Positions 55,718 to 64,000 of a DNA stretch of 64,000 nucleotides are shown here, in pieces; positions within the stretch are counted from its first letter, which is position 1; every line of letters begins with the position of its first letter. Origin of the DNA: Rhodopseudomonas palustris (lineage in GTDB: Bacteria; Pseudomonadota; Alphaproteobacteria; Rhizobiales; Xanthobacteraceae). The stretch is from positions 1,550,001-1,614,000 of the forward strand of contig NZ_CP140155.1 of assembly GCF_034479375.1 (NCBI RefSeq), in the 5' to 3' direction. The notes under the pieces were generated by a model. That model made no database searches, was not told the DNA's origin, and saw only the letters and a list, made by a program, of their open reading frames with translations. Position numbers and translations under genes: made by a program.

Positions 55718-55903
55718 TCACCTGGCCGCAACGAGGATGGGCGTGACCGCTTGTGCAATCGGCGAGCCGAGATCGGACGAACCGGAACCGAAGCCGATAT
55801 AGGAAAAGGCCCCGACTCCCGGCAGAGCACCTTGCGAAGAGCCGGCGACCGAGGGGCCGGCCACGACGAAGGCACAAGCGAGGATCAGGCTCAGGGTTCG
55901 CAT
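55718..55903 (-). CDS. Very small exported protein
   Basis: 61 residues from ATG 55903 with CGGAGA 7 nt upstream. The signal peptide is MRTLSLILACAFVVAGPSVAG. The mature part is about 40 residues, Gly/Ser-rich and uncharged (GALPGVGAFSYIGFGSGSSDLG), with a hydrophobic end. It is immediately followed by the Cys-rich exported gene, whose start is 11 bp beyond this stop. No function is recognised. Confidence 0.55.
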   Translation of the reverse strand: MRTLSLILACAFVVAGPSVAGSSQGALPGVGAFSYIGFGSGSSDLGSPIAQAVTPILVAAR

Positions 55904-56480
55904 CACGTATCTCCGTACCGGACGTCGGCGGCAACCGCCGCCTCTGTTGAGCGCTTGATAACCAAGGGCGGTTTCCGGATGTCTGCGTTCAAACGGAAAA
56001 TGGTTTCGTCGCCGGGCCGAATTGTTTCGTCGCGAGCGAGGCGACGAAACACAATGGCGGGCTCAGCCTCGTTCGACAGTTCCGCCGACGCGTTTTTTGA
56101 CCGCCGCCGGCCCCCTGCCCAAGTTGCAGCGGCATGCCATCAAATTGTCATCCGCAACGATTAGTGCGTATCCGGGTCGGGCGAGCGTCTCAATGCCGCA
56201 GCGCCCGGCGGCGGGCGGTCGATTTGCCCGATGTGCAGATTGTATTAAACTTGTTTCCATCGCGTACTTGGTACGAACGGCGCCGGTCGATAGAGAAGCG
56301 CCGACAGCGTGTCGAGGCATTCATGGTGCCGACCGACACGACGACCTGCCCGGGCCGATTTCACGCGAATAATGCGCGGCTCGAGACGACCGACCCCAGA
56401 CATCACCGCATCGACGCCCGGCGGCGGCCCGCAACAATTCCGGGCGATGCGCGTTAATTAGGCTTAGTGGAGGAGCGCAG
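55904..56480. other. Intergenic region with a hairpin, no supported gene
   Basis: 577 bp. A perfect stem TGTTTCGTCGC/GCGACGAAACA (56022-56032 with 56040-56050, loop GAGCGAG) is preceded by another TTTCGTCGCC at about 56003. Short frames here (for example 55979-56164) lack ribosome sites and family features. The promoter for the 56481 gene and for the divergent small exported genes must lie here, but no clear boxes were found. Confidence 0.4.
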
Positions 56481-56723
56481 ATGAAAACCGACGCGCGCGT
56501 GCCGAGCGTGACCGCACCCGGCGAACAGCCCGTTGCAGGTGGTATCACTGCTGCTGTCACCAGGATCCGCAATGTCGGATCGCCGGGAGAAATGGCGCTG
56601 CAGAACCTGTTCGGTCACCCGGCGACCCAGTCCATTCCCCAGGGCCTGGTCCGGCTGGTGGGCTATCGGGATCCGGCGGGTCCGGCGGTGACGAACCGCC
56701 CCTTCACGACGCAATCCCGCTAG
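56481..56723 (+). CDS. Hypothetical small protein
   Basis: 80 residues. ATG 56481 has GGAGGAG 5 nt upstream, the main support. The sequence (MKTDARVPSVTAPGEQPVAGGI, then AALQNLFGHPATQSIPQGLVRLVGYRD and PAGPAVTNRPF) is soluble, has no signal peptide and matches nothing I know. It is followed by a hairpin. It could be a genuine lineage-specific protein or a spurious frame with a lucky ribosome site. Confidence 0.45.
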   Translation: MKTDARVPSVTAPGEQPVAGGITAAVTRIRNVGSPGEMALQNLFGHPATQSIPQGLVRLVGYRDPAGPAVTNRPFTTQSR

Positions 56724-56755
56724 GTCCCGGCGGGAGGTGTAAGGCGCAGACGAAG

Positions 56756-56786
56756 CAGCGGAGCGACAGCATCTGCCGCTCCGCTG
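56756..56786. terminator. Hairpin between convergent genes
   Basis: CAGCGGAGCG (56756-56765) pairs with CGCTCCGCTG (56777-56786) around an 11-nt loop, between the 80-residue gene and the creA stop. There is no T-run. Confidence 0.4.
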
Positions 56787-56847
56787 GCAAATCGACCCGA
56801 TGACTTGAAACAGCCGGCTTGCAAGAAGCCGACTCGCAAAAAGCCGA

Positions 56848-57393
56848 CTATTTGAAAAAGTCGCTGCACTTCTGGACGGCGGGGTCAGCGGCGCCCCACG
56901 GCATGATCGGCACCGACGAGGTCGAGTTCTTCGGCGAGCCCTCGACCAGCCGGTCCGAGTAGACCATGTACACCAGCACGTTGCGCTTGGCGTCGCAGCC
57001 GCGAACGATCTGCATCTTCTTGAAGAACATCGAGCGCCGCTTGCTGAACATGTCGTCGCCCTGTTCGAGCTTGTCCTTGAACCGGATCGGACCGATCTGA
57101 CGGCACGCCAGCGAGATGTCGGAGACTTCGTCCGCCAGGCCGAGCCAACCCTTGAAGCCGCCCCGCTCCGGCACGGTGAAGTGACAGGCGACGCCCTGGA
57201 TCTCCGGGTCGTCGATCCCGTAGGTCGCCAGCTTGTCGTTGGGGCTGAGCAGCTTGAACACCGTCGAGCGACGGAAGATCAGATCGGGATCCTCCGCGGC
57301 GCCGGCCGGCGCGCTGGCCAGAGTGGTCACTGCCAGCGCGGCAAGCGCAGCGCATGTCAGGCGGGTCACAAGCGATCTGTGGCGAGGTCTCAT
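56848..57393 (-). CDS. creA: CreA-family periplasmic protein
   Basis: 181 residues from ATG 57393 with GGAGA upstream. A signal peptide (LTCAALAALAVTTLASAPAGA) precedes the CreA body: LIFRRSTVFKLLSPNDKLATYGIDDPEIQGVACHFT, then FGLADEVSDISLACRQ-like and the final VYMVYSDRLVEGSPKNSTSSVPIMPW. CreA is a conserved protein of unknown function in Gram-negative bacteria. There is no creBCD two-component system nearby. It diverges from the L,D-transpeptidase gene. Confidence 0.92.
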   Translation of the reverse strand: MRPRHRSLVTRLTCAALAALAVTTLASAPAGAAEDPDLIFRRSTVFKLLSPNDKLATYGIDDPEIQGVACHFTVPERGGFKGWLGLADEVSDISLACRQIGPIRFKDKLEQGDDMFSKRRSMFFKKMQIVRGCDAKRNVLVYMVYSDRLVEGSPKNSTSSVPIMPWGAADPAVQKCSDFFK

Positions 57394-57603
57394 CGAAATC
57401 TCCGTAAGCAGGCTGCCAGCCATGTGGGGGGCGACGAACCGTTGTGAAAGATGCCGGCGTCCTTCGACTCTCGTTTAACCTCCTGTGAAGCTTTTTTGTT
57501 AGGCTTGATTCAACTGCGCGGGAATACCGCGACGATGCTGGTGAATGAGTTTCGCGGTTGCGACACTCATCTGAGATCGCTCAAGAGATTCGAGGACCAC
57601 CGC

Positions 57604-59340
57604 GTGCGCCTGGAACAATCTTCAATCTCGCGCGGAGACGCTCCGCGAGCCGTGCAGAACAATCTCGGCCCCGGCTTGCTCTCCAAAGCCGCCTGGCGCG
57701 CCGGGATCCTGACGGCGGCGAGCGTGTTCGCGCTGTCCTCGGAGGCCCACGCTGCGAGCTGGTGGTGGCCCGAGGACGACGAAGCGGTCTACATCCCGGC
57801 GCAGCCGGCGCCCAAGCGGTATCAACGGAAGCAGCCGCGTCTCGACACCCGGCAGCATAAGCTGCTCGAAAAGCCGACCGCCAAACCGCAGGGGCCGCTG
57901 GTGATCTCGATCTCGATCGATCAGCAGAAGCTCCGCGTCTACGACGCCAACGGCGTCTTCGCCGAGACGCCGGTCTCGACCGGGATGCGCGGCCATTCCA
58001 CGCCGATGGGCGTGTTCAGCGTCATCCAGAAAAACAAATGGCACCGCTCCAACATCTACAGCGGCGCGCCGATGCCCTACATGCAGCGCATCACCTGGTC
58101 GGGGATTGCGCTTCATGCCGGCGTCATTCCGGGCTACCCGGCCTCGCACGGCTGCATCCGCATGCCGAACTCGTTCGCCATGAAGATGTGGGGCTGGACG
58201 AGGATGGGCGCCCGCGTGATCGTCACGCCCGGCGACATCACGCCGACCAATTTCACCCACGCTTTGCTGGCGACCAGGCGCACGCCGCCGATGGACGCGC
58301 CGATGGCCTCCGATCCGCCGAAGCCGAGCGTCTCGTCGAAATCCGACAAGGCCGCTGCGGCCGAGCCGGCCGGCGCCCCGGCTGCCGGTCTGCATCCGGA
58401 ACTGCGTGCCGGCATCCTGCTCGATACCCCCCGGCCGGTGAAGACCGCCGACGCCAGCGCGGCGGACCGCAGCGCAGCGCTCGTGCTGTCCGACTCGCAC
58501 GCGCAGGGAACCTCCTCGCCAGAACCGATGCCCGCGCTGAGCACGGCCAATGCCGAGGCGCACGCCGAGGCGACGGCGGGCGCGATCGCCGCCGACGAGG
58601 CCGCGGAGCAGACCGCGAGCGTCGCCAAGAATGTGGCTGACGCGACCAAAGCGCAGCCGGACGCCGGCGACCCGGCGACGACTGCCGCGGTTGCGCCCCC
58701 GGGCCCACAACCCGCCCACCTATCGAGCCCGCCCGCGACCGAAAAAACGCCTTCTTCCAAAGAGAAGGCGCCGGACGTTCAGTCTGCGGATAAGGTCGGC
58801 GGCGCCCCCAATGCCGACAGCGAAAGCACCAGCCCCGACAAGGATCAGTCTCGCGTCAGTGATCCGGACGCGGCGCCGGCGGCGGAATTGCCGGCGGCCA
58901 AGCGCGGCGGCGGCCAGATCGCCGTGTTCGTCAGCGGCAAGGACAAGAAGCTCTACGTCCGGCAGAACATGACCCCGCTGTTCGACGTTCCGGTCGAGAT
59001 CGCGGCCGGCGAGCGCCCGCTCGGCACGCACGTGTTCACCGCCGAACTGGCGAAGGACGACGGCATCCGCTGGACGGTGGTGTCGCTGCCGGCCTCCCGA
59101 CGGGCCAGTGATTCGAGCGATTCCCGCCGTTCAAAGAAGGCTTTGCCGACGCCGGTGAAAGCATCGCAGGAAACAGACGGTCCGGCCGCGGCGCTGGATC
59201 GTCTGACGATTCCCCCGGAGGCGATGGCGCGAATCACCGAAGCGGTCACGACCGGCGCATCGCTGATCATCTCCGATCAGGGCATCACCGCGAGCGGCGA
59301 AACCGGCCGGGGGACCGATTTCATCATCGGCCTTCGGTAG
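57604..59340 (+). CDS. L,D-transpeptidase (YkuD) with long linker and second C-terminal module
   Basis: Peptidoglycan cross-linking or lipoprotein-attaching enzyme. GTG 57604 has GAGG 7 nt upstream and leads into a signal/anchor helix (AAWRAGILTAASVFALSSEAHA). Upstream in-frame ATG 57535 is the alternative. The YkuD domain (LVISISIDQQKLRVYDANGVF to VIVTPGD) has the catalytic SHGCIRMPNSFA. About 220 residues of Ala/Pro/Ser/Asp-rich low-complexity linker follow. Then comes a second beta-rich block (QIAVFVSGKDKKLYVRQNMTPLFDVPVEI to IRWTVVSLP) that looks like the N-terminal half of another YkuD fold without its catalytic motif. Total 578 residues. Confidence 0.85.
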   Translation: MRLEQSSISRGDAPRAVQNNLGPGLLSKAAWRAGILTAASVFALSSEAHAASWWWPEDDEAVYIPAQPAPKRYQRKQPRLDTRQHKLLEKPTAKPQGPLVISISIDQQKLRVYDANGVFAETPVSTGMRGHSTPMGVFSVIQKNKWHRSNIYSGAPMPYMQRITWSGIALHAGVIPGYPASHGCIRMPNSFAMKMWGWTRMGARVIVTPGDITPTNFTHALLATRRTPPMDAPMASDPPKPSVSSKSDKAAAAEPAGAPAAGLHPELRAGILLDTPRPVKTADASAADRSAALVLSDSHAQGTSSPEPMPALSTANAEAHAEATAGAIAADEAAEQTASVAKNVADATKAQPDAGDPATTAAVAPPGPQPAHLSSPPATEKTPSSKEKAPDVQSADKVGGAPNADSESTSPDKDQSRVSDPDAAPAAELPAAKRGGGQIAVFVSGKDKKLYVRQNMTPLFDVPVEIAAGERPLGTHVFTAELAKDDGIRWTVVSLPASRRASDSSDSRRSKKALPTPVKASQETDGPAAALDRLTIPPEAMARITEAVTTGASLIISDQGITASGETGRGTDFIIGLR

Positions 59341-59557
59341 CCCGGTCCTCCGCCTCCGCCGCTGCGCGGTCCTGCCCGATTTCGCCCGCCGACCGCTGTG
59401 CGTCTGCAGGCGTTCGAATCTGCGGGCAACTCGACGCGGGGGCCGAATAACCGTTGCCCGGACCGGTTTTCTGCCTCTAGTTTGACGGCAAAATGCGCGC
59501 GCTTCTGCCGTTTCGGCACGTTGCGCTGGCGGCAGACGACGGCGGAAGGACACAGAC

Positions 59558-60499
59558 ATGCGGATAGCAACGGGTCTCCTGGTCGCGAGTGCGGTCTCAT
59601 TGGCTGCAGCCGGCGCAGCCTGGTCGCAGGCGGCGCCGAAGACCACCGGGGCGACCGCACAGCCGGCGCCGCAACAGGCCGCGCCCGCCCCCGCCCCCGC
59701 GCCCGCCAAACAGGCCTGTGCCAATCCCGACGCGATCGGCGTCGGCCGCGTGGTCGAGATCGACACCACGGGCGGCCCGGGCTTCGGATTCGAGCATTTC
59801 AAGCAGCTCGACTTCCTGCGCGACAAGGAGGTCGTGCTCACCTTCGACGACGGCCCGTGGCCGGGCAACACGCCGGCGGTGCTGAAGGCGCTGGCCGATC
59901 ACTGCACCAAGGCGATCTTCTTCCCGATCGGCAAACACGCCACCTATTATCCGGAGATCCTCAAGCAGGTCGCGGCGGCCGGGCACACCATCGGCTCGCA
60001 CACCTGGTCGCACGCCAACCTCTCGAACAAGAAGCTGAGCGAAGACCAGCGCAAGGACGAGATCGAGAAGGGCTTCGCCGCCGTGAAATGGGCGCTCGGC
60101 GCCGCGCCGTCGCCGTTCTTCCGCTTCCCGGCGCTGCGGCATCCGCCCGAAATGGTCACCTATCTCGGCACCCGCAACGTCTCGATGTTCTCCTGCGATC
60201 TGGACTCGTTCGACTTCAAGGCGCGCAAGCCGCAGCAGGTCGTCGACACCGTGATGACCAAGGTCGACAAGCTCGGCAAGGGCATCATCCTGATGCACGA
60301 CTTCCAGAAGAGCACCGCCGAGGCGCTGCCCGAATTGCTGCGGCGCCTGAAGGAAGGCGGCTACAAGGTCGTGCAGATGAAGGCCAAGGCGCCGGTCGTG
60401 ACGATGGCCAAATACGACGACGAACTCGCCAAGAGCAACGCGTTGCCGACCGTCAGTTCCCGTCCGGTAAGCTCCGTCGTCCAGACCATCTCCGAGTGA
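59558..60499 (+). CDS. Exported polysaccharide deacetylase (NodB-like)
   Basis: 313 residues. A signal peptide (MRIATGLLVASAVSLAAAGAAWSQ) is followed by a Pro/Ala-rich spacer. The NodB homology domain has motif 1 LTFDDGP (Asp pair), motif 2 SHTWSHANL (zinc His), motif 3 FFRFPALRHP, and the late LMHDFQKSTAEALPELL. All metal and catalytic positions of carbohydrate esterase family 4 are present. It probably removes acetyl groups from peptidoglycan or another envelope glycan. It follows the L,D-transpeptidase by 217 bp on the same strand. Confidence 0.93.
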   Translation: MRIATGLLVASAVSLAAAGAAWSQAAPKTTGATAQPAPQQAAPAPAPAPAKQACANPDAIGVGRVVEIDTTGGPGFGFEHFKQLDFLRDKEVVLTFDDGPWPGNTPAVLKALADHCTKAIFFPIGKHATYYPEILKQVAAAGHTIGSHTWSHANLSNKKLSEDQRKDEIEKGFAAVKWALGAAPSPFFRFPALRHPPEMVTYLGTRNVSMFSCDLDSFDFKARKPQQVVDTVMTKVDKLGKGIILMHDFQKSTAEALPELLRRLKEGGYKVVQMKAKAPVVTMAKYDDELAKSNALPTVSSRPVSSVVQTISE

Positions 60500-60536
60500 T
60501 CGGACACCGCTTGCGCTGTTGTCCTCTGGAGACCCG

Positions 60537-61103
60537 ATGACGGGCGCGCCGGCGCTGCGAATCGAAGGCTTCGTGATCGTCTCCGCCGAGGGCCATCTCG
60601 CGGACGCCTCCGGCATGATGCCGGAAGCGTTGAAATTCCCGGGCGACCAGCGGTTCTTTTCGGAGGCGCTCGACCGCGCCGCGCTGATCGTCCACGGCCG
60701 CAATTCGTTCGAGGACCAGCCGAACTCGCCGAAGCGCAAGCGGCTGCTGGTGACACGGCAGATTGCGAGCCTTGCGCCCGACGAAGCCAACCCCAATGCG
60801 GTGCGCTGGAATCCTGCAGGCGCATCGTTCGAGCAGGCCTGCGCGCACATCGGCGTGCAGTCCGGCATGGTCGCGATCATCGGCGGGCCGGACGTGTTCG
60901 CGATGTTCTTCGATCGCTACGATACGTTCTGGCTGTCGGAAGCGCCGCGGGTGCGTCTGCCCGGCGGCGAGCCGTGCTTTCCCGGCGTGCCCGCGCGAAC
61001 GCCGCAACAGCTTCTCGCCGCCCATGGCCTCACAGCGGCGGATCGGATCCTGCTCGACGCCGACCATGATGTCGGCGTCACCCCGTGGCGTCGGACTAAA
61101 TAG
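60537..61103 (+). CDS. Dihydrofolate-reductase-like (RibD C-terminal) protein
   Basis: 188 residues from ATG 60537 with TGGAGA 6 nt upstream. The fold signature is partial: IEGFVIVSAEGHLADASG at the start, LIVHGRNSFED for the nucleotide-binding strand, MVAIIGGPDVFAMFFDRYDTFWLSEAPRVRLPGG at the end, as in RibD_C/DHFR-like stand-alone proteins. The true substrate is unknown. It is not folA, since the DHFR Trp/Asp active site is missing. It begins 37 bp after the deacetylase stop and could be cotranscribed. Confidence 0.8.
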   Translation: MTGAPALRIEGFVIVSAEGHLADASGMMPEALKFPGDQRFFSEALDRAALIVHGRNSFEDQPNSPKRKRLLVTRQIASLAPDEANPNAVRWNPAGASFEQACAHIGVQSGMVAIIGGPDVFAMFFDRYDTFWLSEAPRVRLPGGEPCFPGVPARTPQQLLAAHGLTAADRILLDADHDVGVTPWRRTK

Positions 61104-61117
61104 TCACACGACAGGCA

Positions 61118-61282
61118 CAAGCTCATGGCAAAGAGGCGCGAAGCGCCGTCTCGAACCATGCGTCACGGGCCCTGCGTCGCCGCATCCTTCGAGACGCCCG
61201 GCTTCGCCGGGCTCCTCAGGATGAGGAGTCCGTGTATCTGGCAACGGCCATATCGCTTCAATCAATCGATGAGCCGCTCTAA
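61118..61282 (+). repeat. Dispersed repeat of about 165 bp, copy 2 (inverted relative to copy 1)
   Basis: Same order of blocks as 55084-55262 read on the other strand, from CAAGCTCATGGCAAAGAGGC through GCCCGGCTTCGCCGGGC to CGATGAGCCGCTCTAAA. Its last bases contain the stop codon of doxX (TAG on the minus strand, 61279-61281). Confidence 0.8.
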
Positions 61283-61731
61283 ACCTCGGTGTGGGTCGAC
61301 TCGACGTTGCGAGCGCCGCGACCGATGCCGGCGATGATGAACAATCCGCCGATCAGCGACAGGTTCTTCAGCGCGAGGTTCATGTTGATCTGCGCGTCGG
61401 CGCCGGCCTGGTTCCAGAAATCATGGTAGTAATAGATCTTCGTTGCAACGAACAGGATCAGGACCAGCGAGAAGAACCGCGCGCCGAAGTTCAACGCGAT
61501 CATCAGACCGCACACCAGTTCGGTGACGCCGGCCGCGATCGCCAGCATCTGCGCGAACGGCATGCCGCCGGCCAGCCCCTCGAGCTGTGACGTGTAGGTC
61601 GCCAGCATCTCCGGAATGACGATCTTCTGCGTCATCTGAGTGGTCGCGGCGACGTCGAGCAGCTTGCTGGCTCCGGAGAAGATGAACAGCACGGAAAACA
61701 GGAAGCGCCCGAGAGCGATGAAGGCAGGCAT
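61279..61731 (-). CDS. DoxX-family membrane protein
   Basis: 150 residues from ATG 61731 with four predicted helices. The opening helix FIALGRFLFSVLFIFSGASKLLD, with conserved Arg, Ser-Gly and Lys positions, and the later LVCGLMIALNFGARFFSLVLILFVATKIYYYHDFW are typical of DoxX. The family is membrane-embedded and redox- or quinone-related in some members. The role here is unknown. The stop codon lies inside the end of a dispersed repeat, so the native C-terminus may have been changed slightly. Confidence 0.88.
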   Translation of the reverse strand: MPAFIALGRFLFSVLFIFSGASKLLDVAATTQMTQKIVIPEMLATYTSQLEGLAGGMPFAQMLAIAAGVTELVCGLMIALNFGARFFSLVLILFVATKIYYYHDFWNQAGADAQINMNLALKNLSLIGGLFIIAGIGRGARNVESTHTEV

Positions 61732-61903
61732 TTTCGACCCCACTGGCAACGGAAAAAGCGGCGCAGACGCGCCGCAAGTATGAGGGGTCGACTGACGCTT
61801 TTCAAACGGTCAAATGATGGCGCGAAGTCTTACGCACCACGACGAGCCCGTTTAGGGCCAGGTGATACCCGCTTGCGTCGGTCAACGCGTCGGAAAAATA
61901 CGC

Positions 61904-64000
61904 TCAGCCGAACAGCGTCCGCTGAGTCCGCCCTGCCCGTTCCTGCGCCTCGACCACCGCAACGGCCGTCATGTTCAGGATGCCACGCGCGGTCACCGAC
62001 GGCGTCAGGATATGCGCCGGCCGCGCCGGCCCGATCAGGATCGGCCCTACCGGCAACGCGTCGCCCAGCACCTTGATCATCTGGTAGGCGACGTTCGCGG
62101 TATCGAGATTCGGCATGATCAGCACGTTGGCGCCGCCTTCGAGCCGGGAATGCGGCAGGATCAGTTCGCGCGCACTTTGCGACAGCGCGGTGTCGCCCTG
62201 CATTTCGCCGTCGGCCTCGATCTCCGGATGCCGCTCGGCGAGGATCGCCGTGGCGCGCCGCATCTTCATCGACGAGTCGGTCGGATAGCTGCCGAAATCC
62301 GAATGCGACAGAAATGCGATCCGCGGCTTGATGTTGAAGCGCTGGACGTGGACTGCGGCGAGCGCGGCCACCTCGGCCAGTTCCTCCGCGGTCGGATTGG
62401 GCCGCACCTGGGTGTCGGCGATGAAGATGGCGCCCTTGCTGGTGATCAGCAGCGCCAGCGCCGCGTAGTCCGAAACGCCGGGCAGCGAGCCGATCACGTC
62501 ACGCACATGACGCAGATGATTCATGTAGCGGCCGTCGAGGCCGCAGATCATCGCATCGGCCTCGCCGCGCGCCACCGCGAGCGCGGCGATCACGGTCGAA
62601 TTGGTGCGCACCACCGTGCGCGCCGCGGCCGGCGTCACGCCGGCGCGGCCGGCGATGTCGATATAGGACTGCACGTAGGAACGGTAGCGCGGATCGTCCT
62701 GCGGATTGACCAGGTCGAAATCCTCGCCGGGCTTGATCGACAGGCCGGAGCGCTTGATCCGCGCCTCGACCACCGAGGGCCGCCCGACCAGGATCGGCCG
62801 CGCCAGCTTTTCCTCGAGGATCACCTGCACGGCGTGCAGCACGCGCTCGTCCTCGCCCTCGGCGTAGATCACCCGCACCGGCTGCGTCTTCGCCTTGGCG
62901 AACAGCGGCTTCATCACCAGGCCGGAGCGGAACGCGAAGCGCTCGAGCTGGGCGTAGTAATCGTCGAACGAGGTGATCGGCCGGGTCGCGACGCCGGAAT
63001 CCATCGCCGCCATCGCCACCGCGGGCGCGATCCGCAGAATCAGCCGCGGATCGAACGGACTCGGGATCAGCGATCCCTCGCCGAAGCCGAGCACTTCGTC
63101 GGTGTCGAGGCTGCCCGCCACCGGATCGGCCGGCGGATCGCGCGCGAGCTGGGCGATCGCATCGACCGCGGCGATCTTCATCTCTTCATTGATCGCGGTG
63201 GCGCCGACATCGAGCGCGCCGCGGAAGATGTAGGGAAAGCACAGGACGTTGTTGACCTGGTTCGGAAAGTCCGAGCGTCCGGTGCAGATCAGCGCGTCGG
63301 GACGCGCCTTGCGAACCTCGTCCGGCATGATCTCCGGCGTCGGATTGGCGAGCGCCATCACCAGCGGCTTGTCGGCCATCTGCTTGACCATCTCGGGGGT
63401 CAGCACTTTCGGGCCGGAGAGACCGAGAAATACGTCGGCGCCGCCGATCACGTCGGCGAGCGTCCGCTTGTCGGTCTTCTGCGCATAGACCTCTTTCCAG
63501 CGGTCCATCAGCACGTTGCGGCCTTCGTAGACGAGGCCTTCGAGGTCGCAGACCCAGATGTTCTTGCGCTGCGCGCCGAGCGACACCAGCAGGTTCAGAC
63601 AGGCCAAGGCCGCGGCGCCGGCGCCAGCGGTGACGATCTTGATCTCGCTGAGCTCCTTGCCCTTCAGCAGCAGCGCGTTCTTGACCGCGGCGCCGACGAT
63701 GATCGCAGTGCCGTGCTGATCATCGTGAAACACCGGGATCTTCATGCGCTCCTTGAGCTGCGCCTCGATCTCGAAACACTCCGGCCCCTTGATGTCTTCG
63801 AGATTGATGCCGCCGAAGGTCGGCTCCAGCGCCGCCACCGTCTCGACCACGCGCTCGACCGTGTCGGCCGCGATCTCGATGTCGAACACGTTGATGTCGG
63901 CGAACTTCTTGAACAGGACCGCCTTGCCCTCCATCACCGGCTTGGAAGCGAGCGGACCGATATTGCCGAGACCGAGCACCGCGGTGCCGTTGGTGACCAC
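61904..64000 (-). CDS. maeB: NADP-dependent malic enzyme with phosphotransacetylase-like domain, 5' end outside window
   Basis: Oxidatively decarboxylates malate to pyruvate. The frame is open at the right edge, so the N-terminal part is missing. The visible N-terminal portion has the malic enzyme core: [64 protein letters not shown] and [21 protein letters not shown] (nucleotide-binding). From about residue 360 of the visible part a phosphotransacetylase-like domain follows ([33 protein letters not shown] to the end). In the MaeB type this domain does not transfer acetyl groups but mediates acetyl-CoA control. Confidence 0.96.
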   Translation of the reverse strand: MVTNGTAVLGLGNIGPLASKPVMEGKAVLFKKFADINVFDIEIAADTVERVVETVAALEPTFGGINLEDIKGPECFEIEAQLKERMKIPVFHDDQHGTAIIVGAAVKNALLLKGKELSEIKIVTAGAGAAALACLNLLVSLGAQRKNIWVCDLEGLVYEGRNVLMDRWKEVYAQKTDKRTLADVIGGADVFLGLSGPKVLTPEMVKQMADKPLVMALANPTPEIMPDEVRKARPDALICTGRSDFPNQVNNVLCFPYIFRGALDVGATAINEEMKIAAVDAIAQLARDPPADPVAGSLDTDEVLGFGEGSLIPSPFDPRLILRIAPAVAMAAMDSGVATRPITSFDDYYAQLERFAFRSGLVMKPLFAKAKTQPVRVIYAEGEDERVLHAVQVILEEKLARPILVGRPSVVEARIKRSGLSIKPGEDFDLVNPQDDPRYRSYVQSYIDIAGRAGVTPAAARTVVRTNSTVIAALAVARGEADAMICGLDGRYMNHLRHVRDVIGSLPGVSDYAALALLITSKGAIFIADTQVRPNPTAEELAEVAALAAVHVQRFNIKPRIAFLSHSDFGSYPTDSSMKMRRATAILAERHPEIEADGEMQGDTALSQSARELILPHSRLEGGANVLIMPNLDTANVAYQMIKVLGDALPVGPILIGPARPAHILTPSVTARGILNMTAVAVVEAQERAGRTQRTLFG

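Noticed and set aside
55979-56164. 61-codon plus-strand frame in the intergenic region
   Set aside because: Weak ribosome site, Arg/Ser-rich, crosses a strong hairpin, no family features.

Overview
The window reads as chromosome from a high-GC alphaproteobacterium of the Rhodopseudomonas/Bradyrhizobium group (my best guess is Rhodopseudomonas palustris or a close relative). The grounds are the strong G/C third-position bias, the tig-clpP-clpX-lon order, a glnB-glnA pair behind a sigma-54 promoter, a very long B12-dependent ribonucleotide reductase, many small secreted proteins of Bradyrhizobiaceae type, and dispersed palindromic intergenic repeats. No rRNA, insertion sequence, prophage or CRISPR array was seen.

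Layout. 0-5.8 kb: the 3' part of a peptidase T gene, an RND efflux pair (adaptor plus inner-membrane pump) and a small exported protein. 5.9-13 kb: tRNA-Val, then the protein quality-control block lon, clpX, clpP and tig, all on the minus strand and mostly with their own terminators, then tRNA-Leu. 13-18.4 kb: a degenerate multicopper-oxidase-like protein, the NAD(P)HX repair enzyme, and glnB-glnA. 18.6-20.1 kb: a TetR regulator with a perfect palindrome at its start and a coiled-coil phasin-like partner. 20.1-24.5 kb: an outer-membrane uptake cluster (small DUF2946-like protein, TonB-dependent receptor, Tat-exported DJ-1/PfpI protein) and an acidic hypothetical. 24.5-31.7 kb: an amidase, then a sugar-type ABC transporter operon (binding protein, two permeases, ATPase) ending in a D-2-hydroxyacid dehydrogenase. 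32-37.3 kb: an EamA exporter and nrdJ, the latter behind an unusually long structured leader.

37.4-42.1 kb is the accessory part. It begins with an A/T-rich two-gene cassette encoding a soluble protein and a four-helix membrane protein, whose layout and local sequence features recall the phage lambda RexA/RexB exclusion system. A patchwork of palindromic repeats and decaying toxin-antitoxin-like loci follows. In three consecutive loci the (putative) toxin partner is broken while the antitoxin or partner gene stays open.

42.1-64 kb returns to ordinary chromosome: a membrane diguanylate cyclase, a YghU-type glutathione enzyme, truncated haemoglobin, FMN reductase, MOSC protein, Kup potassium transporter, Sel1-repeat protein, small envelope proteins, GNAT acetyltransferase, thioesterase, M20 peptidase, CreA, L,D-transpeptidase, polysaccharide deacetylase, DHFR-like protein, DoxX, and the C-terminal portion of a malic enzyme with a phosphotransacetylase-like domain that runs off the right edge. 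Two inverted copies of a repeat of about 165 bp flank the 55.1-61.3 kb segment. Start sites were moved from the longest open frame wherever a Shine-Dalgarno sequence, signal peptide or family start argued for it.
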